From: Bacteroidales bacterium
GTDB taxonomy: Bacteria; Bacteroidota; Bacteroidia; Bacteroidales; F082
Length of the DNA: 64,000 nt
Assembly: GCA_024400425.1 (NCBI GenBank)
Contig: JAKSMV010000007.1
Coordinates: 51,405 to 115,404 of the forward strand
Reading direction: 5' to 3'
Position numbers and translations under genes: made by a program
Shown here: positions 9,087 to 17,573 of the stretch, piece by piece
How the letters are laid out: each line of letters begins with the position of its first letter
How positions within the stretch are numbered: position 1 is the first letter of the stretch
The notes under the pieces: model-generated
What the model saw: the letters and a program-made list of their open reading frames with translations, nothing else
Databases searched by the model: none
What the model was told of the DNA's origin: nothing

Positions 9087-9635
9087 ATGAAGAAAAAATT
9101 CATCTGCCCTATTTGCGGCTATGTACACGAAGGAGAAGAAGCTCCGGAACGCTGCCCACAATGCAAGCAAATCGTCGAATGGAACGTTGTTGACGAAAGC
9201 AAAGCCTTGAATTTCGTTACCGAACACGTCATTGGCATTGCCAAAGGCACTGGCGACGACATGATCAAGGACCTCAACGCACACTTTATGGGCGAAGCTA
9301 CCGAAGTGGGTATGTATCTGGCTATGAGCCGTCAAGCCGACCGCGAAGGCTACCCGGAAATTGCCGAGGCTTTCAAGCGTTACGCTTTCGAAGAAGCCGA
9401 ACACTGCGCCAAGTTTGCCGAACTGCTCGGCGATGTGGTTTGGGACACCAAGACCAACCTCGAAAAGCGCATGCTGGCTGAATGCGGTGCTTGCGAAGAC
9501 AAGATGCGCATTGCCCGTATCGCCAAGGAACGCAACCTCGACGCCATCCACGACACCGTTCACGAAATGGCCAAGGACGAAGCTCGCCACGGCAAAGGCT
9601 TCGAAGGTCTCTTCAAGCGCTATTTTGGCAAATGA
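9087..9635 (+). CDS. Reverse rubrerythrin (peroxide reductase)
   Basis: 182 aa. A rubredoxin-like iron site (CPICGY at 6-11 and CPQC at about 24-27) lies at the N-terminus, and a four-helix diiron ferritin-like domain follows, with ligand segments EATE, EEAEH, ACEDK and DEARH. This order, rubredoxin first, defines reverse rubrerythrin. The family reduces hydrogen peroxide with electrons from NAD(P)H:rubredoxin reductase in anaerobes. Ferritin is encoded just downstream, so the two may deal jointly with peroxide and iron. Dispersed palindrome-related repeats separate them. Codon use looks highly biased, consistent with strong expression. Confidence 0.93.
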   Translation: MKKKFICPICGYVHEGEEAPERCPQCKQIVEWNVVDESKALNFVTEHVIGIAKGTGDDMIKDLNAHFMGEATEVGMYLAMSRQADREGYPEIAEAFKRYAFEEAEHCAKFAELLGDVVWDTKTNLEKRMLAECGACEDKMRIARIAKERNLDAIHDTVHEMAKDEARHGKGFEGLFKRYFGK

Positions 9636-9642
9636 TTTTATT

Positions 9643-9705
9643 GAGACGCGGTGAATCAATAGAGACGCGATGAATCAATAGAGACGCGATGAATCGCGTC
9701 TCTAC
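9643..9705. repeat. Half-palindrome tandem array (GAGACGCGATGAATC family)
   Basis: Three units begin with GAGACGCG(A/G)TGAATC at 9643, 9662 and 9681, spaced exactly 19 bp apart. Only the last is completed into a palindrome by GCGTCTCTAC, ending at 9705. The same sequence family recurs at 19267, 24241, 24279, 46991, 51649 and 51917. It lies between rubrerythrin and ferritin; a full hairpin forms only from the last unit, or the 9643 half with the distal arm. Confidence 0.9.
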
Positions 9706-9747
9706 AAGAAGAAACATACAATATCAACCACAAAAATCATAAAAACT

Positions 9748-10272
9748 ATGATTAGTAAGAATTTAGCAAAAGCCATCAACGAACAAATCAATGCTGAGAT
9801 GTGGTCGGCCTACCTTTATCTGAGCATGTCGCAAGACATGTACAAGAAAGGTTTCAAGGGCATCGCCAACTGGTTCAAGATTCAGTTCCAAGAAGAACAA
9901 GCCCATGCCGAAATCTTCATCAACTACCTGCATTCTCAAGACGAGAAAGTCGTCCTCGCCCCTATCGCAGCTGTCGATACCGAATGGGCAAGCCCTCTGG
10001 CCGCTTACGAGCAAACCCTCCAACACGAAAAGAAGGTGACTTCGCTCATCAACAACCTCTGCCACATCGCTGACGACGACAAGGACTATGCAGCACAAAA
10101 CTTCCTCGCTTGGTTCATCGACGAACAAGTTGAAGAAGAAGAAAACGCCCGCGATCTCATCTATCAGTGCAAGATGCTGGAAAGCAACAACTACGGCATG
10201 TATATGCTCGACAAAGAGCTGGCTGCTCGCGTTTACAACACGCCCGCACCACTGCTCAACACTGCCGAATAA
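9748..10272 (+). CDS. ftnA: Ferritin
   Basis: 174 aa, standard bacterial non-haem ferritin size. The four-helix bundle carries the ferroxidase ligands: NAEMWSAYLYLSM near residues 15-27, QEEQAHAE near 48-55, and the C-terminal FIDEQVEEEENA. Ferritin assembles as 24 subunits and stores iron oxidised at this site, usually using peroxide or oxygen. Its location just after reverse rubrerythrin on the same strand suggests a shared oxidative-stress setting, although repeats lie between the genes. A bidirectional hairpin terminator follows at 10298-10335. Confidence 0.95.
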   Translation: MISKNLAKAINEQINAEMWSAYLYLSMSQDMYKKGFKGIANWFKIQFQEEQAHAEIFINYLHSQDEKVVLAPIAAVDTEWASPLAAYEQTLQHEKKVTSLINNLCHIADDDKDYAAQNFLAWFIDEQVEEEENARDLIYQCKMLESNNYGMYMLDKELAARVYNTPAPLLNTAE

Positions 10273-10297
10273 AGTCGAAACGACAGATTATAAACAA

Positions 10298-10335
10298 AAT
10301 AGAGGGACGTTCAATACGCCCCTCTATTGTTTTTC
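10298..10335. terminator. Bidirectional terminator between ftnA and subtilisin gene
   Basis: AATAGAGGG (10298-10306) pairs with CCCTCTATT (10320-10328), followed by GTTTTT on the plus strand and preceded by an A-rich run, so it can serve ferritin and the convergent protease gene. Confidence 0.75.
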
Positions 10336-10348
10336 ACAAAGTCTAGAT

Positions 10349-11992
10349 TCACTTCGTAATCACAAGTTTAAGAGTTTGATTTCCCGATTCGGAATTGACG
10401 GAAATGAAATAGATGCCCGTTGAAAGTCCGTTCAACTCGTTTTCCAAAGTGGTATGATTCAATCCGTTGAAGTGATAGGAGAATAATTGGCGGCCCATGT
10501 AGTCGCAGACGTTGACGTTAGCTTCAGCGCCTTCCATCAACTTGACATTAACCGCACCGCGAGATGGATTAGGATACACAGAAATGATGTTGTCAGTCTT
10601 TACAATTTCATGAACCGGCAGCAAGTCCAAAGCTTCCTGGAAATCTGGGATGCCATAACCATATTTATTGTCAGGGTTTTCGTAGCGGTTAGAGCATTCG
10701 CGCACCGCATCTCTAATTTCGGCTGCCGTAGCATTCGGGAAAGCCTGCCACAAGCAAGTCGCCATGCCAGCCATGACAGGGCACGAGAACGAGGTTCCGC
10801 TACCATTATAATAACTGTTTCCAGTACCTGCAACAAAAGTGTTATAGCCCATTGCCATCACATCAGGCTTGATGCGGCCATCGTAGGTCGGGCCAACCGA
10901 ACTGAAATATGCACGGGCACCATTTTCATCAACAGCACCGATAGTCAAGATGTGCTCGGCATCGGCAGGAATGCCCAAAGTGCATTCTCCATTCCAACTA
11001 TCACCTTCATTACCAGCAGAATTGAGGCAAAGCATACCACGCGATGCGGCGATTTCTGCACCTATTGTCATCGGAGCAGTTTTACCGTCATAATGTTCAA
11101 ATGGGTGATTCCATTGCGACATGTCGAAAGTGATGTAGCCTAACGAGGTTGAACACACATCCACGCCCAAACTGTCGGCATATTCGGCACCCGAAACCCA
11201 GTTGTATTCTTCTATAATATTCTCTGAATCACCATCTTCCGTATGAATCAAATAGTAAGAAGCTTCTGGAGCCGTTCCCACGAAATTCTGTGGATCATAA
11301 GCAGCCATCGTGCTCAAGCAGCTGCAACCATGCGAACTTTGCGTATAGACGTTGTTGCTATGATAGACGAAATCGCGTGTTCCAAGCAGACGGCCTTCCT
11401 CGCGCATATTGTCGAAGCAATGATGGGTATCAGCACCCACGAAACCACCGTCAAGCACTGCGACGACCATACCCTTGCCTGCAAATCCACTATCATGCAA
11501 GGCAATACCATTCAATTGGTCAATTTGGGTATAGCCGCCACCATAATAACCTTTGGCAGCAATTTGAGCCTCAATCATTTCCATTTCCTTCGCAAGCCAG
11601 CGCTCTTTAATCAACTGAGCCTCAGCATTATACTCGCAGCAACGAACACTCTCTACAAATTCCAGAGCATTGATGGCTTCAACAACAGCAGGGTCGGTGG
11701 TGTGAATCGTCACGCCATTGAGCCATTTCGATGGATTGATGAGTTCGGCACCACAATCGGCGACCGCTTGCAAGTATTGAGGATTAACGGGAATATCATA
11801 CTCGTCGATAGCAACACCCTGATTGGCACGACGTTGCAGCGCGCGCTGACTCAAAAAGGCTTCAGGATTGTCAATCGAATAAGGCGAGTTATCCTTGTCG
11901 GTAAACTGGACCCAATACTTGTTGTTAGCAATTTGTGCATTTGTCAATAATGTAAATCCAAAGAAAATAAGAATGAAATAGAATCTCTTCAT
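10349..11992 (-). CDS. T9SS-exported subtilisin-like serine protease (S8), copy A
   Basis: 547 aa. A signal peptide (MKRFYFILIFFGFTLLTNAQ) is followed by a propeptide-like domain to about 165. The S8 catalytic domain has Asp in VVAVLDGG (about 179), His in SSHGCS (about 220) and Ser in GTSFSCPVMAG (about 400). The C-terminal 80 residues (ISVYPNPSRG...GIYFISVNSE...LKLVITK) form a T9SS type A sorting domain, so the mature enzyme should be exported and surface-attached or released. It is a close paralogue of the next gene, separated by 50 bp with no clear promoter, so the two are probably cotranscribed from the 13.7-kb promoter. The substrate is unknown. Confidence 0.92.
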   Translation of the reverse strand: MKRFYFILIFFGFTLLTNAQIANNKYWVQFTDKDNSPYSIDNPEAFLSQRALQRRANQGVAIDEYDIPVNPQYLQAVADCGAELINPSKWLNGVTIHTTDPAVVEAINALEFVESVRCCEYNAEAQLIKERWLAKEMEMIEAQIAAKGYYGGGYTQIDQLNGIALHDSGFAGKGMVVAVLDGGFVGADTHHCFDNMREEGRLLGTRDFVYHSNNVYTQSSHGCSCLSTMAAYDPQNFVGTAPEASYYLIHTEDGDSENIIEEYNWVSGAEYADSLGVDVCSTSLGYITFDMSQWNHPFEHYDGKTAPMTIGAEIAASRGMLCLNSAGNEGDSWNGECTLGIPADAEHILTIGAVDENGARAYFSSVGPTYDGRIKPDVMAMGYNTFVAGTGNSYYNGSGTSFSCPVMAGMATCLWQAFPNATAAEIRDAVRECSNRYENPDNKYGYGIPDFQEALDLLPVHEIVKTDNIISVYPNPSRGAVNVKLMEGAEANVNVCDYMGRQLFSYHFNGLNHTTLENELNGLSTGIYFISVNSESGNQTLKLVITK

Positions 11993-12042
11993 TGCGAATT
12001 AAATAAAGTTATTGCTGAATTATTTCAAAAAAGCATCAAAAA

Positions 12043-13677
12043 TCATTCTACTTTTACCAGCTTCAAAGTCTGGTTACCCACTTCCGAACTGACATTGATA
12101 AAATATATGCCAGCGCCCAAATCATTCAATTCACTTTCTAACAAGTCATTATTCAATCCATTGAAATGGTTTGCAAAAAGCATGCGGCCCATGTAATCGA
12201 AAACACAGATTTCGGCATCAACATTTTCCCTCAAAACAACCTTTACATTGCCTGACGATGGATTCGGGTAAACGCTGATGATTTCAGAGTTATCGCTCAG
12301 CAATTCATTGACTGGCATAATGTTCAAAGCCTTCACGAAATCAGGAATGCCGTAACCATATTTGTTGTCAGGGGTTTCGTAGCGGTCAGAGCATTTGCGC
12401 ACTACATCGCGGATTTCGGCAGCCGTTGCATTGGGGAATGCCTGCCAAAGACATGCCACCATGCCAGCCATTATCGGACAAGATAATGACGTGCCGTCCA
12501 CGTTTAAATATCCATTATTAAATCCAACGTATGCTCCTTTTCCCATGGCCATCACATCAGGCTTGATACGGCCATCAAAAGTAGGACCCACGGAACTGAA
12601 ATCGGCACGATTGCCATTTTCATCAACAGCACCGATGGCAAGCACGCCCTCGGAATCAGCCGGAGTGCCCATGGTACATATTCCATCACCTTTATTGCCT
12701 ACTGCAACCACGCAAAGCATTCCACGGCTTGCTGCAACGTTGGCTCCCTTTGTCATTGGTGCTGTCTGCCCATCGAAATCCTCAAAAGGATGGCTCCATT
12801 GAGTCAGATCGAAATTGACGTAAGTTAATGAAGTTGAGCAGACATCTACACCAAGGCTATCGGCATATTCGACACCCGAAATCCAGTTGTATTCCTCAAT
12901 GATGTTTTCCTGCGTACCATCTTCAGTATGAATCAGATAATAAGAGGATTTTGGAGCAGTTCCCACAAAAGTCTGCGGTTCGTAACCAGCCATCGTGCTG
13001 AGGGTAGCCGTGCCATGGATTGACTGGGAATAGACCGAAGTACTGCCATAGACGAAATCGCGCGTACCCAACAACCTGCCTTCTTCCCTCATGTTGTCGA
13101 AAGCGGAATGCTCGTCGGCACCAATGAAACCGGCATCCAGAATGGCTATAACCATACCCTCACCTTGGTAGCCTCTATCATGCAATGCAATGCCATTCAA
13201 CTGGTTGATTTGCGCGTAGGCACCGCCGTAATAACCTCGCGTCGGGTTCTCAACGGGCGAATACTCCATTTCCATGGCCAGCCAACGTTCTTTCATGCGT
13301 TGCGCCTCTGGATTATTCACGCAAGCCTTTGTCGTTTCAACAAATTCCAGCGCCTTAACAGCTTCAAGCACATCAGGATTGGTGATTCTCACCGTCACGC
13401 CATTCAACCATTTCGAAGGGTTGACGAGTTCTGCGCCACAATCAGCCACCGCTTGGAGATATTGCGGATTGACAGGAATATCATATTCGTCAATAGCAAT
13501 ACCCTGATTGGCACGGCGTTGCAAAGCCCTTTGGCTCAGATAAGCCTCAGGATTATCAATGGAATATGGCGAATCATTCTTATCGGTGAACTGAATCCAA
13601 TAGAAATCAGGTGCGATTTGTGCATTAGCCATGAATGCAATTCCTAAGAAAAGGAACAAAAAAGATAATTTCTTCAT
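12043..13677 (-). CDS. T9SS-exported subtilisin-like serine protease (S8), copy B
   Basis: 544 aa, colinear with and highly similar to the downstream S8 protease (long identical blocks such as SIDNPEA and SQRALQRRANQG). It has a signal peptide ending ANAQ, then Asp in VIAILDAGF (about 181), His in SIHGTA (about 220) and Ser in GTSLSCPIMAG (about 395), so all three catalytic residues are kept. A T9SS sorting domain ends the protein (ISVYPNPSSG...GNQTLKLVKVE). Tandem duplication with divergence in the middle of the catalytic domain suggests different substrate preference. A -7 box lies at 13710-13717. Confidence 0.92.
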   Translation of the reverse strand: MKKLSFLFLFLGIAFMANAQIAPDFYWIQFTDKNDSPYSIDNPEAYLSQRALQRRANQGIAIDEYDIPVNPQYLQAVADCGAELVNPSKWLNGVTVRITNPDVLEAVKALEFVETTKACVNNPEAQRMKERWLAMEMEYSPVENPTRGYYGGAYAQINQLNGIALHDRGYQGEGMVIAILDAGFIGADEHSAFDNMREEGRLLGTRDFVYGSTSVYSQSIHGTATLSTMAGYEPQTFVGTAPKSSYYLIHTEDGTQENIIEEYNWISGVEYADSLGVDVCSTSLTYVNFDLTQWSHPFEDFDGQTAPMTKGANVAASRGMLCVVAVGNKGDGICTMGTPADSEGVLAIGAVDENGNRADFSSVGPTFDGRIKPDVMAMGKGAYVGFNNGYLNVDGTSLSCPIMAGMVACLWQAFPNATAAEIRDVVRKCSDRYETPDNKYGYGIPDFVKALNIMPVNELLSDNSEIISVYPNPSSGNVKVVLRENVDAEICVFDYMGRMLFANHFNGLNNDLLESELNDLGAGIYFINVSSEVGNQTLKLVKVE

Positions 13678-13709
13678 AGTGACTTAATTTACTTAATTTG
13701 AATAAGGTG

Positions 13710-13717
13710 CAAAAATA
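13710..13717 (-). promoter_or_regulatory. -7 promoter element of subtilisin pair
   Basis: Reads TATTTTTG on the minus strand, 33 bp upstream of the copy B ATG; probably drives both protease genes. Confidence 0.6.
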
Positions 13718-13752
13718 CATTATTCTTCAATCCGTATTTCAGCATTATTGAT

Positions 13753-13760
13753 TATTTTTG
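13753..13760 (+). promoter_or_regulatory. -7 promoter element of trmD
   Basis: TATTTTTG, 15 bp before the trmD ATG at 13776. It excludes the alternative TTG start at 13758, which lies inside the box. Confidence 0.6.
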
Positions 13761-13775
13761 CCAAAAAATTCAGTC

Positions 13776-14471
13776 ATGCGTATCGACATCATCGCCATAT
13801 TTCCAGAAATGTTTGAAGGTCCCTTCACAGAATCCATCATCAAGCGTGCCGTCAACAAAGGCATCGTCGAAATCGGGTTGCACAACCTCCGCGACTACAG
13901 CACCGACAAGCACCACAAGGTTGACGACTACCCTTTTGCCGCTGGCGCCGGAATGGTAATGATGATTGAGCCTGTTGACAACTGCATCAGCCACTTGAAG
14001 AGCCAACGCAACTATGACGAAGTCATCTACATGAGTCCCGACGGCGAAATGCTCGACCAACCGCTTTGCAACCAACTATCTATGAAAGAGAATATTATCA
14101 TACTTTGCGGTCATTATAAGGGCATCGACGAGCGCATTCGCGAGCATCTCGTCACGCGCGAAATTTCAATCGGAAACTACGTACTCTCAGGTGGCGAGTT
14201 GGGCGCAGCCGTCTTGGTTGACAGCCTCGTCCGCCTCATTCCGGGTGCTTTAGGCGACGAAACCTCTGCCCTCTCCGACTCGTTCCAAGACGGTTTGGTT
14301 TCGCCTCCAGTATATACTCGGCCACGTTCATACAAAGGTTGGGACGTACCTGAAATATTGCTTTCTGGTAACGACCTGAAAATCAACGAATGGAAAATGG
14401 AACAAGCCATCAAGCGCACCCAAGAACGCCGACCCGAATTATACGAAATTTTCAAAAAAAGCGAATTGTAA
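13776..14471 (+). CDS. trmD: tRNA (guanine-N1-)-methyltransferase TrmD
   Basis: 231 aa, typical length. It methylates G37 of tRNAs with AdoMet, preventing frameshifting. The deep trefoil-knot AdoMet site is visible as [23 protein letters not shown], and the N-terminus [13 protein letters not shown] is characteristic. The start is set by that N-terminus and the -7 box directly upstream. The next gene is rplS, the classic trmD-rplS neighbourhood, but rplS has its own promoter-like sequence in the 71-bp gap. Confidence 0.97.
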   Translation: MRIDIIAIFPEMFEGPFTESIIKRAVNKGIVEIGLHNLRDYSTDKHHKVDDYPFAAGAGMVMMIEPVDNCISHLKSQRNYDEVIYMSPDGEMLDQPLCNQLSMKENIIILCGHYKGIDERIREHLVTREISIGNYVLSGGELGAAVLVDSLVRLIPGALGDETSALSDSFQDGLVSPPVYTRPRSYKGWDVPEILLSGNDLKINEWKMEQAIKRTQERRPELYEIFKKSEL

Positions 14472-14474
14472 GTG

Positions 14475-14501
14475 TTTGCATTCAAATAATTTGTATATTT
14501 G
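14475..14501 (+). promoter_or_regulatory. Promoter of rplS
   Basis: TTTG at 14475-14478 and TATATTTG at 14494-14501 resemble the -33 and -7 elements, though the 15-bp spacing is shorter than usual. It lies in the gap between trmD and rplS, about 41 bp from the rplS ATG. Confidence 0.55.
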
Positions 14502-14542
14502 CACCCGTTTTTTGAGGAAAAATATACAAAAATACATATAAA

Positions 14543-14899
14543 ATGAGCAAACAAGCATTAATTCAATTCGTTGAAGATCAAATCGTTGTAAAAGATTTTC
14601 CGAAGTTCAGAGCTGGTGATACCATCACCGTAACCTACAGAATCATCGAAGGACAAAAGGAACGTCTGCAAAAGTTCCAAGGCATCGTCCTGAAGCGCAG
14701 TGGCTGTGGCAAGACCGCTACTTTCACCATCAGAAAGATATCAAACAACATCGGTGTCGAAAGATGCTTCCCAGTGGCTTCACCTATGATTGAGAACATC
14801 GAACTCAACAAGGAAGGCGCAGTTCGCAAATCACGCATCTACTATCTCCGCGGCCTCCGTGGTAAGAAAGCTAGAATCAAAGAAGCTACCAAACGCTAA
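14543..14899 (+). CDS. rplS: 50S ribosomal protein L19
   Basis: 118 aa. Recognised by FRAGDTITVTYRIIEGQKERLQ.FQG with the following GCGKTATFTIRKIS and VERCFPVASPMIENIEL, the conserved L19 core. It lies at the 30S-50S interface. The ending KKARIKEATKR is basic as expected. A strong hairpin terminator follows 24 bp after the stop. Confidence 0.97.
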   Translation: MSKQALIQFVEDQIVVKDFPKFRAGDTITVTYRIIEGQKERLQKFQGIVLKRSGCGKTATFTIRKISNNIGVERCFPVASPMIENIELNKEGAVRKSRIYYLRGLRGKKARIKEATKR

Positions 14900-14918
14900 T
14901 TGTTCTGAAAAACAACAA

Positions 14919-14950
14919 AAAAAAGCCTCGAGTCATCGAGGCTTTTTTTA
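14919..14950. terminator. Bidirectional terminator after rplS
   Basis: AGCCTCGA (14924-14931) and TCGAGGCT (14936-14943) form an 8-bp stem with loop GTCA, flanked by A8 on the left and T7 on the right, so it works for rplS and for the convergent symporter gene. Confidence 0.9.
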
Positions 14951-14983
14951 TTTCCATTCGCGGCGAGAACCGCACATTTCACG

Positions 14984-16396
14984 TCACTTCTTCCCTTTCT
15001 TCTTGAAAATCTTGGTGCGCAACATAAAAATCGTCAATGCCGCCCAGAAGACCACCAAGATGCCCAAAGTAATCCATGTGGAGCTGAGGCTCTTCGGCGC
15101 AAAGCCCATCAGCAAAAGTACGGGGAATCCCAAAACGATGGCAGCCAAAGTCTGCAAGACCAAGTTGTTGGCAGCTGGAGTCTCAAACTTCGGGTCGATT
15201 TCGCGCAACAGAATCATGCCGTTCGAAGCCGTGCCCGTAAGCATACCGAACATCGAGAAGAAACCTTCGTACTTGTAATCGGGATAAAGATGCTTGCTAA
15301 TGGCCAAAACATAAACGAAAGTGACCAAAGCACCCAAGGCACAAATGATGGCGAAAGGCAACACGAAAGTACCGAATTCATCGAAACTGATGGCTGCCGT
15401 TCCTGCAACAATCATGACATCAAAGCAAAAGCCGCTGATACGGTTCAACATATAGTTATTGATGTATTCACGTTCCACAATATGGGCTTTCTTGAAACGG
15501 CCAAGTATCCACTTGAAAAGGACACCGAACAACGTGCCAAGCAGGAAATTGAAGCCCCAAAGCATTGGTTTCAATGTGTTGGTGCCGAAATTACCCAAAT
15601 CCATACCTTGAATCCAGTTAGTGAACAGATAAACGAGGAAATAGACGAACAGCACCATGCAAATCTGCACCGACAGCTTATCAATTGATTCTGCATCTGG
15701 GATTTCGTTTTTGCCTTCATAATCCTCCAATTTGTTTTTTTGCGCACCAGCCATCTTTTTCATCGAAAGCTTACCTTTTTTGCGAAGAATGTTCATGTAA
15801 ATCACACCTATCACGCTACCCACGATGAAACCCATTGCAGCGATTGACAATCCAAAGTCGGCACCTGCAAACGGAATTCCTTGAGCAGCCGCCTCAGTGG
15901 TGTAGATTTTGCCAAAGTTCAACGCCTGGCCAGGCCCTTGACCATAGCCCATCGGCAAAAGCAGACCCGCAGCGTAGAACAGTTTCTTACCGAAATAGAA
16001 AAACGGAATAGAAACCAACAGACCCACGATGCCTTGAATGACATAAGTAGAAGCCGTAAGTGCGCCCGTCTCAATCACTTTCATAGGCGACGACTTAGAT
16101 TCTATCTTATTGTTTTTCAATGCCAATGCAACAAAACCAAGACCCAGGGCATGGTAAGTAATCACTTCCATTACTGGCTTATTGATAATGTCGCGGCAAC
16201 CAGGGAAAGCCTTGAAAACCAAAAGCAACATGCCACCAAGCAACGCCGAAGGCAGAAGACTCTTTTTCAAGAAAGGAACTTGCGTGCGCAAGACATTGCC
16301 CAGCAACAAGGCCGTGGCCAAAATACAAAACTGAATCAACCATTGCCAAGCCTCTGGCCGGTCGAAAGTCATAGGAATAGCTTCTAATATTGTCAT
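14984..16396 (-). CDS. GltS-type sodium/glutamate symporter family protein
   Basis: 470 aa, about 11 predicted membrane helices. Two GltS-family signature segments are present: GYGQGPGQALNFG in the first half and GTASNGMILLREIDP in the second, which together form the substrate- and sodium-binding re-entrant regions. A basic cytoplasmic loop at about 205-235 (MNILRKKGKLSMKKM) separates the halves. Glutamate is the known substrate of GltS; the exact solute here is inferred. It is convergent with rplS, shares that terminator, and is divergent from the chromate-transporter genes. Confidence 0.85.
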   Translation of the reverse strand: MTILEAIPMTFDRPEAWQWLIQFCILATALLLGNVLRTQVPFLKKSLLPSALLGGMLLLVFKAFPGCRDIINKPVMEVITYHALGLGFVALALKNNKIESKSSPMKVIETGALTASTYVIQGIVGLLVSIPFFYFGKKLFYAAGLLLPMGYGQGPGQALNFGKIYTTEAAAQGIPFAGADFGLSIAAMGFIVGSVIGVIYMNILRKKGKLSMKKMAGAQKNKLEDYEGKNEIPDAESIDKLSVQICMVLFVYFLVYLFTNWIQGMDLGNFGTNTLKPMLWGFNFLLGTLFGVLFKWILGRFKKAHIVEREYINNYMLNRISGFCFDVMIVAGTAAISFDEFGTFVLPFAIICALGALVTFVYVLAISKHLYPDYKYEGFFSMFGMLTGTASNGMILLREIDPKFETPAANNLVLQTLAAIVLGFPVLLLMGFAPKSLSSTWITLGILVVFWAALTIFMLRTKIFKKKGKK

Positions 16397-16416
16397 AACA
16401 AAAAAGATTTAGTCTG

Positions 16417-16424
16417 CAAACGTA
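16417..16424 (-). promoter_or_regulatory. -7 promoter element of GltS-type gene
   Basis: Reads TACGTTTG on the minus strand, 21 bp before the ATG. It is divergent from the promoter of the chromate-transporter gene. Confidence 0.55.
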
Positions 16425-16452
16425 CTATTTTTTTTGATACAAACAAAATATT

Positions 16453-16460
16453 TATTTTTG
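16453..16460 (+). promoter_or_regulatory. -7 element of chromate-transporter pair; leader nearly absent
   Basis: TATTTTTG ends only 4 nt before the ATG at 16465. With initiation normally 4-6 nt downstream of this box, the transcript should begin at or next to the start codon. Confidence 0.6.
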
Positions 16461-16464
16461 CAGT

Positions 16465-17025
16465 ATGAAAAAATCGCTACAACTATTCGCAACTTTTTTC
16501 AAGATTGGAGCCTTCACCTTAGGCGGCGGCTACGCCATGCTCTCGATGGTGGAGAAAGCCGTCGTTGACCAAAAGAAGTGGATTGATGCCGATGAGTTTT
16601 GGGACATGATTGCCGTCATCCAGTCGCTGCCAGGCGTATTTGCCGTCAACACAGCACTTTACGTCGGGCATCGCATTGATGGGACAAGAGGTGCCGTTGC
16701 TGCCATGTTGGGTGCCATCATCCCGTCCATCACCATTATTTTGCTTCTTGCGACCGTATTCCACGAATACCGCGACTTGCCAGTTGTGGAACGCATCTTC
16801 AAGGGCATCCGTCCATGCGTTGTAGCGCTCATTCTCGCTCCTTCACTGCGCATGGTGAAATCGGCAAAGCTGAATTGGAAAACTGCCATCATCCCTTTGG
16901 CCACGGTTTTCCTCATCTGGTGGTGCAAGATTTCACCCGCCTACGTCATCATCACCGCCATCGTTGGAAGCTTTTGCTACGCTATATATATTAATAGGTG
17001 TGTCAAAAAGGAGGACAAGCCATGA
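16465..17025 (+). CDS. Chromate transporter family protein, N-half subunit
   Basis: 186 aa, one CHR domain. The start (FFKIGAFTLGGGYAMLSMVEKAVV) carries the conserved GGGYAM motif, and QSLPGVFAVNTALYVGHRIDG matches the PGP-like segment of the family. It has 4-6 membrane helices. Single-domain CHR proteins are usually encoded as pairs and probably work as a heterodimer equivalent to long ChrA; the substrate (chromate or another anion) is not shown. The next gene overlaps by 4 bp (ATGA). Confidence 0.85.
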   Translation: MKKSLQLFATFFKIGAFTLGGGYAMLSMVEKAVVDQKKWIDADEFWDMIAVIQSLPGVFAVNTALYVGHRIDGTRGAVAAMLGAIIPSITIILLLATVFHEYRDLPVVERIFKGIRPCVVALILAPSLRMVKSAKLNWKTAIIPLATVFLIWWCKISPAYVIITAIVGSFCYAIYINRCVKKEDKP

Positions 17026-17561
17026 TATACCTGCAACTTCTTTGGGTCTTCATCAAGATTGGCGTACTGGGCTTTGGCGGAGGCTACGCCATGCTCTCGC
17101 TCATACAACATGAAGTGGTCGATAACTACGCATGGATGAGTACGACCGAATTTGCCGACATGGTTGCCATCTCACAAATGACACCGGGGCCAATCTCCAT
17201 CAACTTAGCCACTTACGTTGGTTACACGACAGCAGGCTTCGGCGGTTCGCTATTGGCCTCATTTGCCTTGTGCCTCCCTTCCATTATCATGGTTTATTTC
17301 ATCATCCGATTGTTCATGAAGAAGAAAGGTAATCCATTGATGGATAACACTTTGAAAGCACTTAAACCAGCCATTGCCGGACTCATCTTCGCCGCCGGAC
17401 TCAATATGATGAACGTGCAAAACTTCGGTTCGTGGGGCGAACTGCAAAACTATCTCAGCATCGGCATCTGCGGAGCTGCTTTCGTGGCTTCCTATTTCTT
17501 CAAAGCCAATCCTATCTTACTCATCGTCATTTCAGGCATCATTGGATGCTTCGTTTATTAA
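17022..17561 (+). CDS. Chromate transporter family protein, C-half subunit
   Basis: 179 aa, second CHR domain, with GFGGGYAMLSLIQHEVV and ISQMTPGPISINLATYVGY, the second being the family's PGP motif. The start at 17022 is chosen because AAGGAGG lies 8-14 nt upstream and the ATG overlaps the partner's stop; a GTG at 16998 is less likely. The pair probably forms one membrane transporter. Confidence 0.87.
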   Translation: MIYLQLLWVFIKIGVLGFGGGYAMLSLIQHEVVDNYAWMSTTEFADMVAISQMTPGPISINLATYVGYTTAGFGGSLLASFALCLPSIIMVYFIIRLFMKKKGNPLMDNTLKALKPAIAGLIFAAGLNMMNVQNFGSWGELQNYLSIGICGAAFVASYFFKANPILLIVISGIIGCFVY

Positions 17562-17573
17562 ATCTGCAAAAAA

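Noticed and set aside
9643..9705. Short CRISPR-like array
   Set aside because: Repeat units are 15 bp with 4-bp gaps, have no variable spacers, and belong to the dispersed palindrome family; no cas genes nearby.
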